A DNA stretch of 64,000 bases from an uncultured Lachnospiraceae bacterium. Its GTDB lineage: Bacteria > Bacillota > Clostridia > Lachnospirales > Lachnospiraceae. Location: contig CANQSB010000002.1 of NCBI GenBank assembly GCA_947626435.1, forward strand, positions 186,001 to 250,000, written 5' to 3'. Both the position numbers and the translations under genes were made by a program. The notes beneath the pieces were generated by a model. That model was given only the letters and a program-made list of their open reading frames with translations, ran no database searches and was not told where the DNA came from. Of the stretch, positions 1 to 8,408 are shown in pieces. Each line of letters opens with the position of its first letter. The first letter of the stretch is position 1.

Positions 1-27
1 ATACTAATAAGACTAAGGGTTGAAGAT

Positions 28-70
28 GCCCCGACCAGAATTATAAAAAATCTGTTCGGGGCTATTTTAA
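28..70 (+). terminator. Intrinsic terminator of an upstream gene outside the window
   Basis: A 12-bp stem pairs GCCCCGACCAGA (28-39) with TCTGTTCGGGGC (51-62) with one mismatch or wobble. It is followed by TATTTTAATAATTATTT. The T-rich side is on the plus strand, so it most likely ends a plus-strand gene before the window. It may also serve the minus-strand small gene just after it. Confidence 0.65.
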
Positions 71-73
71 TAA

Positions 74-277
74 TTATTTGCTGACATCATGCGAGAATAC
101 AAGATTGAGAGTATTGCGTTCTTCTGCAGAAAGATTTGTGAATTGATTTAATATTATCATAATGTCATTTTCCTTTGCCTCACATAACAAATATATGATA
201 TCCGTCAATTGGGCAATTATGTCTTTCATACGCATATTGTCTATTTTGATTGTTTTGTTTGTGTTTTTGCTGTTCAT
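74..277 (-). CDS. Small hypothetical protein (67 aa)
   Basis: I do not recognise this protein. The start was set at the ATG at 277 (protein begins MNSKNTNKTIKID) because a clear GAAAGGA ribosome site lies six bases upstream; a longer reading from 322 lacks one. The product is hydrophilic at its N-terminus and helical in the middle (MKDIIAQLTDIIYLLCEAKENDIMI when read in parts). It ends NLVFSHDVSK and has no signal peptide or membrane segment. A possible minus-strand promoter (TTCATA, 18 bp, TATAAT; plus coordinates 321-350) lies just upstream. The length and composition would fit a small regulatory or phage-type protein, but no function can be assigned. Confidence 0.6.
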   Translation of the reverse strand: MNSKNTNKTIKIDNMRMKDIIAQLTDIIYLLCEAKENDIMIILNQFTNLSAEERNTLNLVFSHDVSK

Positions 278-320
278 AAAAATCCTTTCTAAAATGTGTT
301 TGTAAATATGTAACTTTGAC

Positions 321-350
321 ATTATACCACAGAATTTGGAATTTTATGAA
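321..350 (-). promoter_or_regulatory. Candidate promoter for the 67-aa gene
   Basis: On the minus strand, TTCATA and TATAAT are separated by 18 bp, about 45 bp upstream of the start codon. The -10 is perfect and the -35 is weak. Confidence 0.4.
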
Positions 351-458
351 TGAAAATAGTCCCAAATTCATACAGAATAGGGACACAAGAGCTAATTTTG
401 GCAAAAATTGGCAAGAAAATGATAAAAATTATAAAATAGGAAGGCTGGTTTTGGCGAT

Positions 459-2132
459 ATGGACTCTAATGTGCCTAATAAGAGGTCGGTGTATATTGTA
501 GGACATAAAAATCCGGATACGGACTCTATCTGTTCGGCGATTGCTTATGCTTATCTGAAAAATAAGTGCAATGACGGCTGTCTGTATATTCCTGCGAGGG
601 CGGGGCAGATAAATCAGGAGACGCAGTATGTGCTTAATGCGTTCCGCACGGGGGCTCCGATGTATCTTCACGACGTTATGACTGATGTGCGCGATATAGA
701 TATGAATGAGGTGCAGGGAGTCACTGACGACATATCGCTTTCAAAGGCGTGGCATTTGATGCGCGACCGAGGCGATGTTACGCTGCCTGTTATTGACGGC
801 GGCAAGCTTACGGGTATCATTACCATCGGCGACATAGCAAATGCTTATATGGATGTTTACGATAACTGTATTTTGTCTACGGCTAAGACTTCTTATAGGA
901 ATATTCTTGAAACGCTTGACGCCAAGATGATAGTAGGCGATGAGAGCGGATATTTTGACAGCGGGGAAGTGGTGATTGCGACGGCGAATCCTGACGTGCT
1001 TGAGGACTATATACACAACGGCGATATGGTTATTTTGGGCAACCGCTATGAGACGCAGCTCTGCGCCATAGAGATGGGCGCGGCGTGCGTTGTCGTCACT
1101 ATGGGCGCTAAGGTTTCAAAGACGATACAGATATTTGCGAGGGAGCATAACTGCATTATTATAAATACGCCGTATGACACGTTTACCGTGGCGAGGCTTA
1201 TAAACCAGAGTATGCCAATCGGCTTTTTTATGAAAAAGGAAAAGCTTGCGACTTTCAGGATTACCGATAAGACGGAGGATATACGCGCTATCATGAAAAA
1301 GAAGCGCCATCATGATTTTCCTGTGCTTGACGAGGAGGACAATTATGTAGGAATGATTTCCAGACGTAATTTGATGAATTTGAGGAAAAAGAGCCTGATT
1401 TTGGTAGACCACAATGAGCTTTCGCAGACTGTTGACGGCATTGAGTTTGCCGATATTCTGGAGATAGTAGACCATCATAGGATAGGCACTCTTGAGACGG
1501 TGTCACCTGTGTATTTCCGCAATCAGCCGCTTGGCTGTACGGCTACGATTATTTATCAGATGTACCAGGAGAGGGGCGTGGAGATACCCCAGAATATAGC
1601 GGGTCTTATGATGTCGGCAATTCTTTCGGATACGCTTATGTTCCATTCGCCTACTGTCACTGACGTTGACAAGGATGCCGCGAAAAAGCTTGCTGAGATA
1701 TGCGGGGTTGAGATTGAGGAATTTGCGATTGATATGTTTGGTGCGGGGAGCAATCTGAGCGATAAAGACGCGGATAAGATTTTTGAGCAGGATTATAAGA
1801 CGTTTTCCGTGAACGGCTTTAACTTCGGCGTGGGGCAGATTAATTCGATGAACAGTATTGAGCTTGATGAGATTAAGGAGAAGATCGTGCCTTATATAAA
1901 GGAGCAGCTGCCAAGTCTTTCTGTGGATATGTGTTTCTTTATGCTGACGAATATTGTGTATGAAAAGACGGAGCTTTTGTGTTTTGGAGAGAGGGCGCAG
2001 GAGCTTGTGCGCGAGGCGTTCAGGCTTTCAAAGTCTATGAATAAGTTTGAGCTTAAAAACCTTGTTTCGAGGAAAAAGCAGCTTATACCGGCGTTTGTTT
2101 CTGTTTTGCAGCAGTGGGAGGCGGAAAAATAG
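459..2132 (+). CDS. Manganese-dependent inorganic diphosphatase with CBS and DRTGG domains
   Basis: Family II inorganic pyrophosphatase (DHH superfamily), 557 aa, predicted to hydrolyse pyrophosphate to phosphate in the cytoplasm. The N-terminal DHH part has the metal-binding GHKNPDTDS (residues 15-23). A regulatory insert follows: CBS domain at about 75-130, DRTGG-like domain at about 157-250 and second CBS at about 255-308. The DHH domain then resumes with VDHN (316-319) and the hallmark VDHHRIG (337-343), plus SDT around 390. This CBS/DRTGG arrangement is known from clostridial enzymes in which AMP/ADP inhibit and diadenosine polyphosphates activate. The start has AGGAAGG 14 bp upstream, slightly far, and no in-frame alternative exists. 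A hairpin terminator follows at 2147. Confidence 0.93.
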   Translation: MDSNVPNKRSVYIVGHKNPDTDSICSAIAYAYLKNKCNDGCLYIPARAGQINQETQYVLNAFRTGAPMYLHDVMTDVRDIDMNEVQGVTDDISLSKAWHLMRDRGDVTLPVIDGGKLTGIITIGDIANAYMDVYDNCILSTAKTSYRNILETLDAKMIVGDESGYFDSGEVVIATANPDVLEDYIHNGDMVILGNRYETQLCAIEMGAACVVVTMGAKVSKTIQIFAREHNCIIINTPYDTFTVARLINQSMPIGFFMKKEKLATFRITDKTEDIRAIMKKKRHHDFPVLDEEDNYVGMISRRNLMNLRKKSLILVDHNELSQTVDGIEFADILEIVDHHRIGTLETVSPVYFRNQPLGCTATIIYQMYQERGVEIPQNIAGLMMSAILSDTLMFHSPTVTDVDKDAAKKLAEICGVEIEEFAIDMFGAGSNLSDKDADKIFEQDYKTFSVNGFNFGVGQINSMNSIELDEIKEKIVPYIKEQLPSLSVDMCFFMLTNIVYEKTELLCFGERAQELVREAFRLSKSMNKFELKNLVSRKKQLIPAFVSVLQQWEAEK

Positions 2133-2146
2133 CTGTGTGGCAGGTT

Positions 2147-2174
2147 AAAAGTATCGCTGATGGCGGTACTTTTT
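2147..2174 (+). terminator. Intrinsic terminator of the diphosphatase gene
   Basis: AAAAGTATCGC (2147-2157) pairs with GCGGTACTTTT (2163-2173) with one wobble and a five-base loop, and ends in a T run. Confidence 0.7.
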
Positions 2175-2219
2175 CTCTGGAAGATGTTTAAAGGTTAAAA
2201 ATATAGGAGGATATAGGTT

Positions 2220-2447
2220 ATGGTGGATTTTTCGGCTATGATGAAGATTAAGGGGGCTTGGGATGCTTTTATGAAGAATCATCCTAAGTTTATGCCGTTT
2301 ATGCAGGCTGTGGGGCGTGATGCTATTGGGGATGGGACGATTATAGAGGTGAAGGTGGTTAGCCCTGATGGGAAGGAATATAATACCAATATGAAGCTTA
2401 CGCAGAGCGACTTGGATTTGTTTGCGCAGATTAGGGGGATGTATTAA
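2220..2447 (+). CDS. Conserved-looking small protein of unknown function (75 aa)
   Basis: A strong AGGAGG site precedes the ATG (ATAGGAGGATATAGGTTATG). The protein starts MVDFSAMMKIKGAWDAFMKN and carries HPKFMPFMQAVGRDAI, then an amphipathic beta-type half (EVKVVSPDGKEYNTNMKLTQSDLDLF). I believe similar short proteins with an F-x-x-NHPKF-PFxxAV pattern occur in other Lachnospiraceae, but no function is known to me. There is no signal peptide or Cys/His cluster. It stands alone between the diphosphatase terminator and palindromic element copy 1, so it is probably a single-gene transcript. Confidence 0.75.
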   Translation: MVDFSAMMKIKGAWDAFMKNHPKFMPFMQAVGRDAIGDGTIIEVKVVSPDGKEYNTNMKLTQSDLDLFAQIRGMY

Positions 2448-2474
2448 AGGGGAAAAGGGGTATTTCAATAGGTC

Positions 2475-2640
2475 GCCCGAGCGGGTGCATACACCCTATT
2501 CAGACCCGCTTGCGCTTAGTGGAAAGCGTAGCGGTACTAAGCTCAGCGGCGCTGCAAAAGGAGCTGCGCTTTTGCAGCTTGCTTCGCTAAGTACCGACGC
2601 ATTCCAATGGTCTTCATAGGGTGTATGCACCCGCTCGGGC
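2475..2640 (+). repeat. Palindromic intergenic element, copy 1 (166 bp)
   Basis: Perfect 25-bp terminal inverted repeats occupy 2475-2499 and 2616-2640. Each arm begins GCCCGAGCGGGTG and ends CACCCTAT. The interior has nested stems: AGACC with GGTCT, TGGAAAGCG with CGCATTCCA (one mismatch), GGTAC with GTACC, and an apical hairpin GCTGCAAAAG with CTTTTGCAGC. The left edge is preceded by AGGTC, as in copies 2 and 3 read in the same orientation. Short open frames crossing it (for example through 2619) are by-products of the palindrome. Copies 2-4 are at 37448, 58108 and 63802. Confidence 0.95.
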
Positions 2641-2787
2641 TATGGTTTCGGCAGCGTATAAGTAAAAAGATGTGTGGTGAAAGTTGTGGGCTAAATACCC
2701 GCAACAAAAATAGCAATACTGACAAAATTGAAAAGTGTCGAAAAAAGGCTGAAATTTTTAGTGATGAAAATTGTGGGTTGGTGAGGC

Positions 2788-2817
2788 TTGATATATTGTG
2801 TGGGCGTGTGATATAAT
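2788..2817 (+). promoter_or_regulatory. Probable promoter of carAB
   Basis: TTGATA (2788-2793) and TATAAT (2812-2817) are spaced by 18 bp, about 45 bp upstream of the carA start. I see no PyrR-type attenuator hairpin between promoter and gene. Confidence 0.6.
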
Positions 2818-2863
2818 TAATTAATTTGTGCGAATTTATTGTGGAGGTTTCGGGAGGGCTGCT

Positions 2864-4057
2864 ATGAGGGCATTTTTGATATTGGAGGACGGCACTGTGT
2901 TTGAGGGGACTCATATCGGGGCTGACAGGGAAGTGGTTAGCGAGATAGTTTTTAATACGTCTATGGCGGGGTATCTGGAGGTTTTGACGGATCCCTCTTA
3001 TGCGGGGCAAGCTGTGTGTATGACTTATCCTTTGATAGGGAATTATGGCATTTGCAGGGACGATATGGAGTCTGCAAAGCCTTGGTGTGATGGTTTTATA
3101 GTGAGGGAGCTGTCGAGAAATTACAGTAATTTCAGGGCGGATTATTCTATACAGCAGTTTTTGGTGGAGAATGACGTCGCTGGGATTGCGGGGATTGATA
3201 CTAGGGCGCTTACCAAGATACTTCGTGAAAAAGGGACAATGAACGGAATGATTACCACAAATGAAAATTATTCGCTTGATGAGGTTATTCCTAAGCTGAA
3301 AGCGTATACGACAGGCAAGGTGGTGGAAAAAGTTACCTGTAAGGAAAAGTATCAGCTAAAAGGTTCAAAGAGTCTTGATGAAAACGGCGCTTTGTCGGGG
3401 AGCGCGAAATTTTCGGAGACGGATTATAAGGCGGGAAAGCGTGAGATGAAGCCGTCGCTTGTAAAAACGCTTAATGGAGTGGGGAAAAAGGTCGCGCTGC
3501 TTGACCTTGGGACTAAGGACAATATCGCTTATTCGCTTAAAATAAGGGGCTGTGACGTGACGGTTTATCCAGCGGTTACGAGCGCGGAGGAAATCATTGC
3601 CGATGCGCCCGATGGGATCATGCTTTCAAACGGTCCTGGAGATCCGAAGGAGTGTACGTCAATAATTAAAGAGATTAAAAAGCTTTATGATTCCGATATA
3701 CCTATATTTGCAATCTGTCTGGGGCATCAGCTTATGGCGCTGGCGACTGGGGCTGATACATATAAGATGAAGTATGGGCATAGGGGGGGCAATCACCCTG
3801 TAAAGGATTTGGCGACTGGCAGAGTATATATTTCATCTCAAAATCACGGATATGTGGTTGATATGGACAAGCTTGATCCGAAGGTTGCCACGCCGGCGTT
3901 TATCAATGTGAATGACGGCACTAATGAGGGGCTAAACTATACGGGGAAAAATATTTTCACAGTGCAGTTTCACCCCGAGGCGTGCTGCGGACCGCAGGAT
4001 TCGGGATATTTGTTTGACAGATTTATTGAGATGATGGAGGTGCGCGGTAATGCCTAA
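2864..4057 (+). CDS. carA: Carbamoyl-phosphate synthase small (glutaminase) subunit
   Basis: Releases ammonia from glutamine and channels it to CarB for carbamoyl phosphate, which feeds pyrimidine and arginine synthesis. The start is the ATG at 2864 (MRAFLILEDGTVFEGTHIG) with GGGAGG six bases upstream; a longer in-frame start at 2828 has no proper site. The N-terminal CPSase small domain is followed by a class I glutamine amidotransferase domain with nucleophile motif FAICLGHQ, then GHRGGNHPV and QNHGYVVD. The catalytic His-Glu is in VQFHPEACCGPQDS. At 397 aa it is slightly longer than usual because of a charged insert at about residues 165-205 before the GATase domain. It overlaps carB by 8 nt, so translation is probably coupled. 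Confidence 0.96.
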   Translation: MRAFLILEDGTVFEGTHIGADREVVSEIVFNTSMAGYLEVLTDPSYAGQAVCMTYPLIGNYGICRDDMESAKPWCDGFIVRELSRNYSNFRADYSIQQFLVENDVAGIAGIDTRALTKILREKGTMNGMITTNENYSLDEVIPKLKAYTTGKVVEKVTCKEKYQLKGSKSLDENGALSGSAKFSETDYKAGKREMKPSLVKTLNGVGKKVALLDLGTKDNIAYSLKIRGCDVTVYPAVTSAEEIIADAPDGIMLSNGPGDPKECTSIIKEIKKLYDSDIPIFAICLGHQLMALATGADTYKMKYGHRGGNHPVKDLATGRVYISSQNHGYVVDMDKLDPKVATPAFINVNDGTNEGLNYTGKNIFTVQFHPEACCGPQDSGYLFDRFIEMMEVRGNA

Positions 4058-7000
4058 AAATCCTAATGTAAAAAAAGTAATGGTTATAGGCTCAGGCCCT
4101 ATAGTAATCGGACAGGCGGCGGAGTTTGACTATGCAGGCACTCAGGCGTGCCGTTCGCTCAAAGAGGAAGGCATTGAGGTAGTGCTTGTCAACTCTAATC
4201 CCGCGACGATAATGACGGACAGGGATATCGCGGATAAGGTGTACATAGAGCCGCTTACGGTCAAGGTTTTGGAGCAGATTATTGAGAAGGAAAAGCCTGA
4301 TTCGATTTTGCCGACGCTTGGCGGACAGGCGGGGCTTAACCTTGGAATGGAGCTTGAGGAGAGCGGTTTTCTTGCCTCGCATAATGTAAAGCTTTTGGGC
4401 ACTACTGCGGCTACCATCAAAAAGGCTGAGGACAGGCAGGAATTTAAGGACACGATGGAAAAAATCGGAGAGCCCTGCGCGGCATCTCTTGTGGTTGAAA
4501 ATGTTGACGATGGTGTCGCTTTTACAAATACTATTGGCTATCCTGTGGTGCTGCGCCCTGCTTATACGCTTGGCGGTAGCGGCGGCGGCATAGCCCACAA
4601 TCAGGCGGAGCTTGAGGAAATCCTTGAAAACGGTCTGCGTCTTTCGCGTGTCGGGCAGGTATTGGTGGAGAGGTGTATTGCGGGCTGGAAAGAGATTGAG
4701 TATGAGGTGATGCGCGACAGCGCGGGCAACTGCATTACAGTCTGCAATATGGAAAATATCGATCCTGTAGGCGTGCATACGGGCGACAGCATAGTAGTCG
4801 CGCCTTCGCAGACTTTGAGCGACAAGGAATACCAGATGCTCAGGACTTCGGCGCTCAATATCATATCGGAGCTTAACATTACGGGAGGCTGCAATGTGCA
4901 GTTTGCGCTTCACCCGACAAGCTTTGAATACTGTGTTATCGAGGTCAATCCGCGTGTCAGCCGTTCGTCGGCGCTTGCGTCAAAGGCGACGGGATATCCG
5001 ATTGCCAAAGTGGCGGCGAAAATCGCGCTTGGTTATACGCTTGATGAGATTAAAAATGCGATTACAGGCAAGACTTACGCCAGCTTTGAGCCGACGCTTG
5101 ACTATTGCGTAGTCAAGATGCCGCGCCTTCCGTTTGACAAGTTTATTACAGCTAAGAGGATGCTCACCACGCAGATGAAGGCGACGGGCGAAGTGATGAG
5201 TATATGCACTAATTTTGAAGGCGCGCTCATGAAGGCTATCCGTTCGCTCGAGCAGCATGTTGACTGCCTTAGAAGCTATGATTTTACGGAGCTTGATGAT
5301 AAGGCGCTTTTGAAGCGCATGGAGAAGGTTGACGACCAGAGGATTTATGTAATTGCGGAGGCACTGCGCCGCGGCATTGATTACGATACTATTTATGATA
5401 AGACGAAAATAGACAAATGGTTTATTGACAAGCTTGCCATAATTGTGGAGATGGAGCATAGGCTGGAAAGCGAGGAGCTTACAGTAGAGCTTTTAAAAGA
5501 GGCGAAGCGGATTGAGTTTCCTGACAATGTGATTGCAAGGCTCTCAGGCAAAAGCGATGGTGAAATCAAGGATATGCGCTACAAAAACAATATTGTGGCG
5601 GCGTTTAAGATGGTTGATACCTGTGCGGCAGAATTTGAGGCGTCTACGCCGTATTACTATTCATGCTTTGACGGCGAGAATGAGGCTGTGGAGACAAATC
5701 CGCCTAAAAAAGTGCTGGTGCTTGGCTCTGGACCTATCCGCATAGGGCAGGGCATTGAGTTTGACTATTGCTCTGTTCACGCGACATGGGCGTTTGCAAA
5801 AGCGGGTTATGAGACAATAATAATAAATAACAATCCTGAAACTGTGAGTACGGACTTCGATATTGCGGACAAGCTTTATTTTGAGCCGCTTACGCCTGAA
5901 GATGTTGAGAATGTCGTAAACATCGAAAAGCCTGACGGGGCTGTGGTACAGTTTGGCGGACAGACGGCGATCAAGCTTACAGAGAGCCTTATGAAAATGG
6001 GAGTGCCTATCCTTGGCACGAAGGCGGAGGACGTTGACGCGGCGGAGGACAGGGAGCTTTTTGACAAAATACTTGAAGAAACAAAAATCCCGCGCGCGGC
6101 AGGCGGCACTGTGTATACGGCAGAAGAAGCAAAGGAGGTCGCAAACAGGCTTGGCTATCCTGTGCTTGTGCGCCCATCGTATGTGCTTGGCGGACAGGGT
6201 ATGCAGATAGCCATTTCCGATGAGGAAATTGAGGAGTTTATGGCAATTATCAACCGCATCGCGCAGGATCACCCGATTTTGGTTGACAAATATCTGCAGG
6301 GCAAAGAGCTTGAAGTTGACGCGGTGTGCGACGGTACGGATATTCTCATACCGGGAATTATGGAGCATATAGAGAGGACAGGCGTTCATTCGGGCGATTC
6401 CATTTCGGTATATCCCGCGCATACTATTAGCGTTAAGGTAAAGGAGACTATCGCGGAATATACAAGGCGGCTTGCCAAGGCTTTGCATGTAAAGGGACTG
6501 ATAAATATCCAGTTTATCGCTGTGGGCGACGAGGTCTTTGTGATTGAGGTCAATCCGCGTTCGTCAAGGACTGTGCCGTATATAAGCAAGGTTACGGGAA
6601 TACCTATTGTGGACTTGGCGACGGAGGTTATTATCGGCAAGACGATACGCGAGCTTGGCTATGAGCCTGGACTGCAGAAGGAAGCAGGCTATGTCGCGAT
6701 TAAGATGCCTGTGTTCTCATTTGAAAAAATAAGGGGCGCGGAGATTAGCCTTGGTCCTGAGATGAAATCTACGGGCGAGTGCCTTGGCATTGCAAAGACG
6801 TTTAATGAGGCGCTTTACAAGGCGTTTTTGGGCGCAGGAATAGATCTGCCTAAGCATAAGCAGATGATTATTACTGTGAAGGATGCTGACAAGGGAGAGG
6901 CTATTGAGATAGGAAGGCGTTTTGAAAAGCTTGGATATACTATCTATGCGACGAGGAGTACGGCGAAGGCGCTGAATGACGCGGGTGTCAAGGCGAGGAA

Positions 7001-7247
7001 GGTCAATAAGATTCATCAGGAGTCGCCTACTGTGATGGACTTGATTTTGGGGCATAAGATTGACCTTGTGATAGATACGCCGACGCAGGGGCGCGATAAG
7101 TCTAGGGACGGGTTCCTTATCAGGAGGACTTCGATCGAGACGGGCGTGAACTGCCTGACGGCGCTTGATACGGCGAAGGCGCTTGCGACTAGTTTGGAGA
7201 ATAAGAATGACAGTGCGCTTACGCTGGTGAATATTGCGGAACTGTAA
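4050..7247 (+). CDS. carB: Carbamoyl-phosphate synthase large subunit
   Basis: Makes carbamoyl phosphate from bicarbonate, ammonia and two ATP. It is 1065 aa, close to the usual ~1070, so full length. The two homologous ATP-grasp halves are clear: the first opens VMVIGSGPIVIGQAAEFDYA near residue 10 and the second opens VLVLGSGPIRIGQGIEFDY near residue 555. Each half carries the glycine-rich loop (GGSGGGIA near 175; GGQGMQIA near 715) and the metal-binding EVNPR (around 299 and 835). The C-terminal MGS-like regulatory domain has IDLVIDTPTQG. The start has GGAGG upstream inside carA. A terminator follows at 7257. Confidence 0.97.
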   Translation: MPKNPNVKKVMVIGSGPIVIGQAAEFDYAGTQACRSLKEEGIEVVLVNSNPATIMTDRDIADKVYIEPLTVKVLEQIIEKEKPDSILPTLGGQAGLNLGMELEESGFLASHNVKLLGTTAATIKKAEDRQEFKDTMEKIGEPCAASLVVENVDDGVAFTNTIGYPVVLRPAYTLGGSGGGIAHNQAELEEILENGLRLSRVGQVLVERCIAGWKEIEYEVMRDSAGNCITVCNMENIDPVGVHTGDSIVVAPSQTLSDKEYQMLRTSALNIISELNITGGCNVQFALHPTSFEYCVIEVNPRVSRSSALASKATGYPIAKVAAKIALGYTLDEIKNAITGKTYASFEPTLDYCVVKMPRLPFDKFITAKRMLTTQMKATGEVMSICTNFEGALMKAIRSLEQHVDCLRSYDFTELDDKALLKRMEKVDDQRIYVIAEALRRGIDYDTIYDKTKIDKWFIDKLAIIVEMEHRLESEELTVELLKEAKRIEFPDNVIARLSGKSDGEIKDMRYKNNIVAAFKMVDTCAAEFEASTPYYYSCFDGENEAVETNPPKKVLVLGSGPIRIGQGIEFDYCSVHATWAFAKAGYETIIINNNPETVSTDFDIADKLYFEPLTPEDVENVVNIEKPDGAVVQFGGQTAIKLTESLMKMGVPILGTKAEDVDAAEDRELFDKILEETKIPRAAGGTVYTAEEAKEVANRLGYPVLVRPSYVLGGQGMQIAISDEEIEEFMAIINRIAQDHPILVDKYLQGKELEVDAVCDGTDILIPGIMEHIERTGVHSGDSISVYPAHTISVKVKETIAEYTRRLAKALHVKGLINIQFIAVGDEVFVIEVNPRSSRTVPYISKVTGIPIVDLATEVIIGKTIRELGYEPGLQKEAGYVAIKMPVFSFEKIRGAEISLGPEMKSTGECLGIAKTFNEALYKAFLGAGIDLPKHKQMIITVKDADKGEAIEIGRRFEKLGYTIYATRSTAKALNDAGVKARKVNKIHQESPTVMDLILGHKIDLVIDTPTQGRDKSRDGFLIRRTSIETGVNCLTALDTAKALATSLENKNDSALTLVNIAEL

Positions 7248-7256
7248 TAAAGCGTT

Positions 7257-7303
7257 AAGAAAACCTCTAGGGCGGTGGAAGACATTGCTTTAGAGGTTTT
7301 TAG
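7257..7303 (+). terminator. Intrinsic terminator of carAB
   Basis: AAAACCTCTA (7260-7269) pairs with TAGAGGTTTT (7291-7300) around a 21-base loop and runs into TTTTTAGTGTTTT. Confidence 0.7.
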
Positions 7304-7326
7304 TGTTTTAAATTTATCATAAATTA

Positions 7327-7342
7327 ATGACAGATGTGTCAT
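7327..7342. promoter_or_regulatory. ATGACA-N4-TGTCAT inverted repeat, site 1
   Basis: ATGACAGATGTGTCAT is an exact 6-bp inverted repeat with a four-base spacer. The same 12 fixed bases recur at 8233, 12554 and 32119. The rest of the gap 7343-7531 is AT-rich and I see no gene in it. Confidence 0.4.
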
Positions 7343-7531
7343 GTGTTCGGCATTGGACAATTTTCAAAAATTTCTATTATTCAAACACCTTTTTTTGATA
7401 TTTTTTTCCATTATTTTCAAAAGTTTACAACTATGATACAACTATTATGCAACTTTTTAGCAATGGTGGTGTAGAATGGGCTAAGAACAGGCGATAAGAA
7501 AAAAATTACAAAGGCGGAGGAATGAGAAAAT

Positions 7532-8113
7532 ATGGATACATATGCTATTTCAAGTGACAAGAAAATCTTTTTTATGTCGGAATTAAATAAGCTGGGATAT
7601 TCGGCGTATATGGTGAGGAATATGGTGGCAAGGGGACAGCTTGTCAAGCTGCATAATTCTACTTATGAAAATACAGGCTATGAGGGGGAAAACTCAGATT
7701 TTATTTATGCCTACGCTTATGTGCCTGACGGGGTTATTTGCCTTTTGAGCGCGGCGGCGCATTATGGACTTTGCAGGAAAAAGCCTGAAAGCATAGACGT
7801 GGCTGTGGAACAGAAAAGAAACATTTCGACGCTGCCAATAAGACCGCGTATCAAGCTAAGGTATTTTGAGGAGGCGAGACTTGAAACGGGCGTGACGCAG
7901 ATAGAAGTATGTAATCAGCGTGTGAAGATATATGATATAGAAAAAACAGTGGCAGATATAATCGGCTATAGAAACAAGCTTGGAATTGAGGAAACGGAGG
8001 TGCTTGTCAATTATCTGAAACGTCCTGACAAGGATATAAACAAGCTGTGTCGATATGCGAAGAAACTGAGGTGCATGAGGGCTATGGATGAATATTTGGG
8101 GAGGCTGCTTTGA
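7532..8113 (+). CDS. AbiEi-family antitoxin-like protein without a partner toxin
   Basis: This 193-aa protein resembles the antitoxin half of type IV AbiE systems. It has an N-terminal winged-helix segment (FFMSELNKLGYSAYMVRNMV, residues about 12-31, then ARGQLVKLHNSTYE). The domain typical of AbiEi proteins follows (ICLLSAAAHYGL, then IEVCNQRVKIYDIEKTVADII). In known systems AbiEi represses its own operon and counteracts the nucleotidyltransferase toxin AbiEii, normally encoded directly downstream. Here the next gene is queH after 295 bp, and no AbiEii nucleotidyltransferase is visible, so this is a solitary member or a plain regulator. GGAGG lies 11 bp before the ATG. GC and codon use look like the neighbours. 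Confidence 0.8.
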   Translation: MDTYAISSDKKIFFMSELNKLGYSAYMVRNMVARGQLVKLHNSTYENTGYEGENSDFIYAYAYVPDGVICLLSAAAHYGLCRKKPESIDVAVEQKRNISTLPIRPRIKLRYFEEARLETGVTQIEVCNQRVKIYDIEKTVADIIGYRNKLGIEETEVLVNYLKRPDKDINKLCRYAKKLRCMRAMDEYLGRLL

Positions 8114-8232
8114 TAATGGGGCATTCAATTTTATGTATGCCGAGGCAAGCGTGAAAAAGCAGGGAAATATTATTATTTTTGAGATTTTTCCATGAAAATT
8201 TCCGATAGTGTTATTATGGAAATAAAAGAAAA

Positions 8233-8248
8233 ATGACATTGATGTCAT
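8233..8248. promoter_or_regulatory. ATGACA-N4-TGTCAT inverted repeat, site 2
   Basis: ATGACATTGATGTCAT sits in the intergenic gap about 75 bp upstream of the queH promoter. See site 1 at 7327. Confidence 0.4.
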
Positions 8249-8322
8249 AAATACATACTGTTGTCGTGTGCCTAAACAGAACGGAAAAATGTATTGGTAT
8301 TATGGTGGTTTTGATTGTAGGC

Positions 8323-8351
8323 TTGTTTAAAATACCCGTGTGTGATATACT
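8323..8351 (+). promoter_or_regulatory. Probable queH promoter
   Basis: TTGTTT (8323-8328), a 17-bp spacer and TATACT (8346-8351), about 57 bp upstream of the start codon. Confidence 0.6.
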
Positions 8352-8408
8352 ATGAGATAATGAAGAACAGCACTTTAGAAGAAATACAAAAAGAGGAATT
8401 AAACTCGT

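Noticed and set aside
2475..2640. Interpretation of the palindromic element as a simple terminator
   Set aside because: It is about 166 bp with several nested stems, lacks a T tail and occurs in both orientations relative to neighbouring genes.
2422..2816. Several open frames on both strands crossing 2422-3010
   Set aside because: They run through palindromic element copy 1 and AT-rich flanks; they have no ribosome sites, and the same spurious frames appear around the other copies.
2828..2863. Longer N-terminus for CarA starting at 2828
   Set aside because: The extra 12 residues are not family-like and lack a ribosome site, whereas GGGAGG is correctly placed before the ATG at 2864.
4092..6488. 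Long minus-strand frames opposite carB
   Set aside because: Antisense shadows produced by codon bias in a clearly real gene; no start signals or recognisable motifs.
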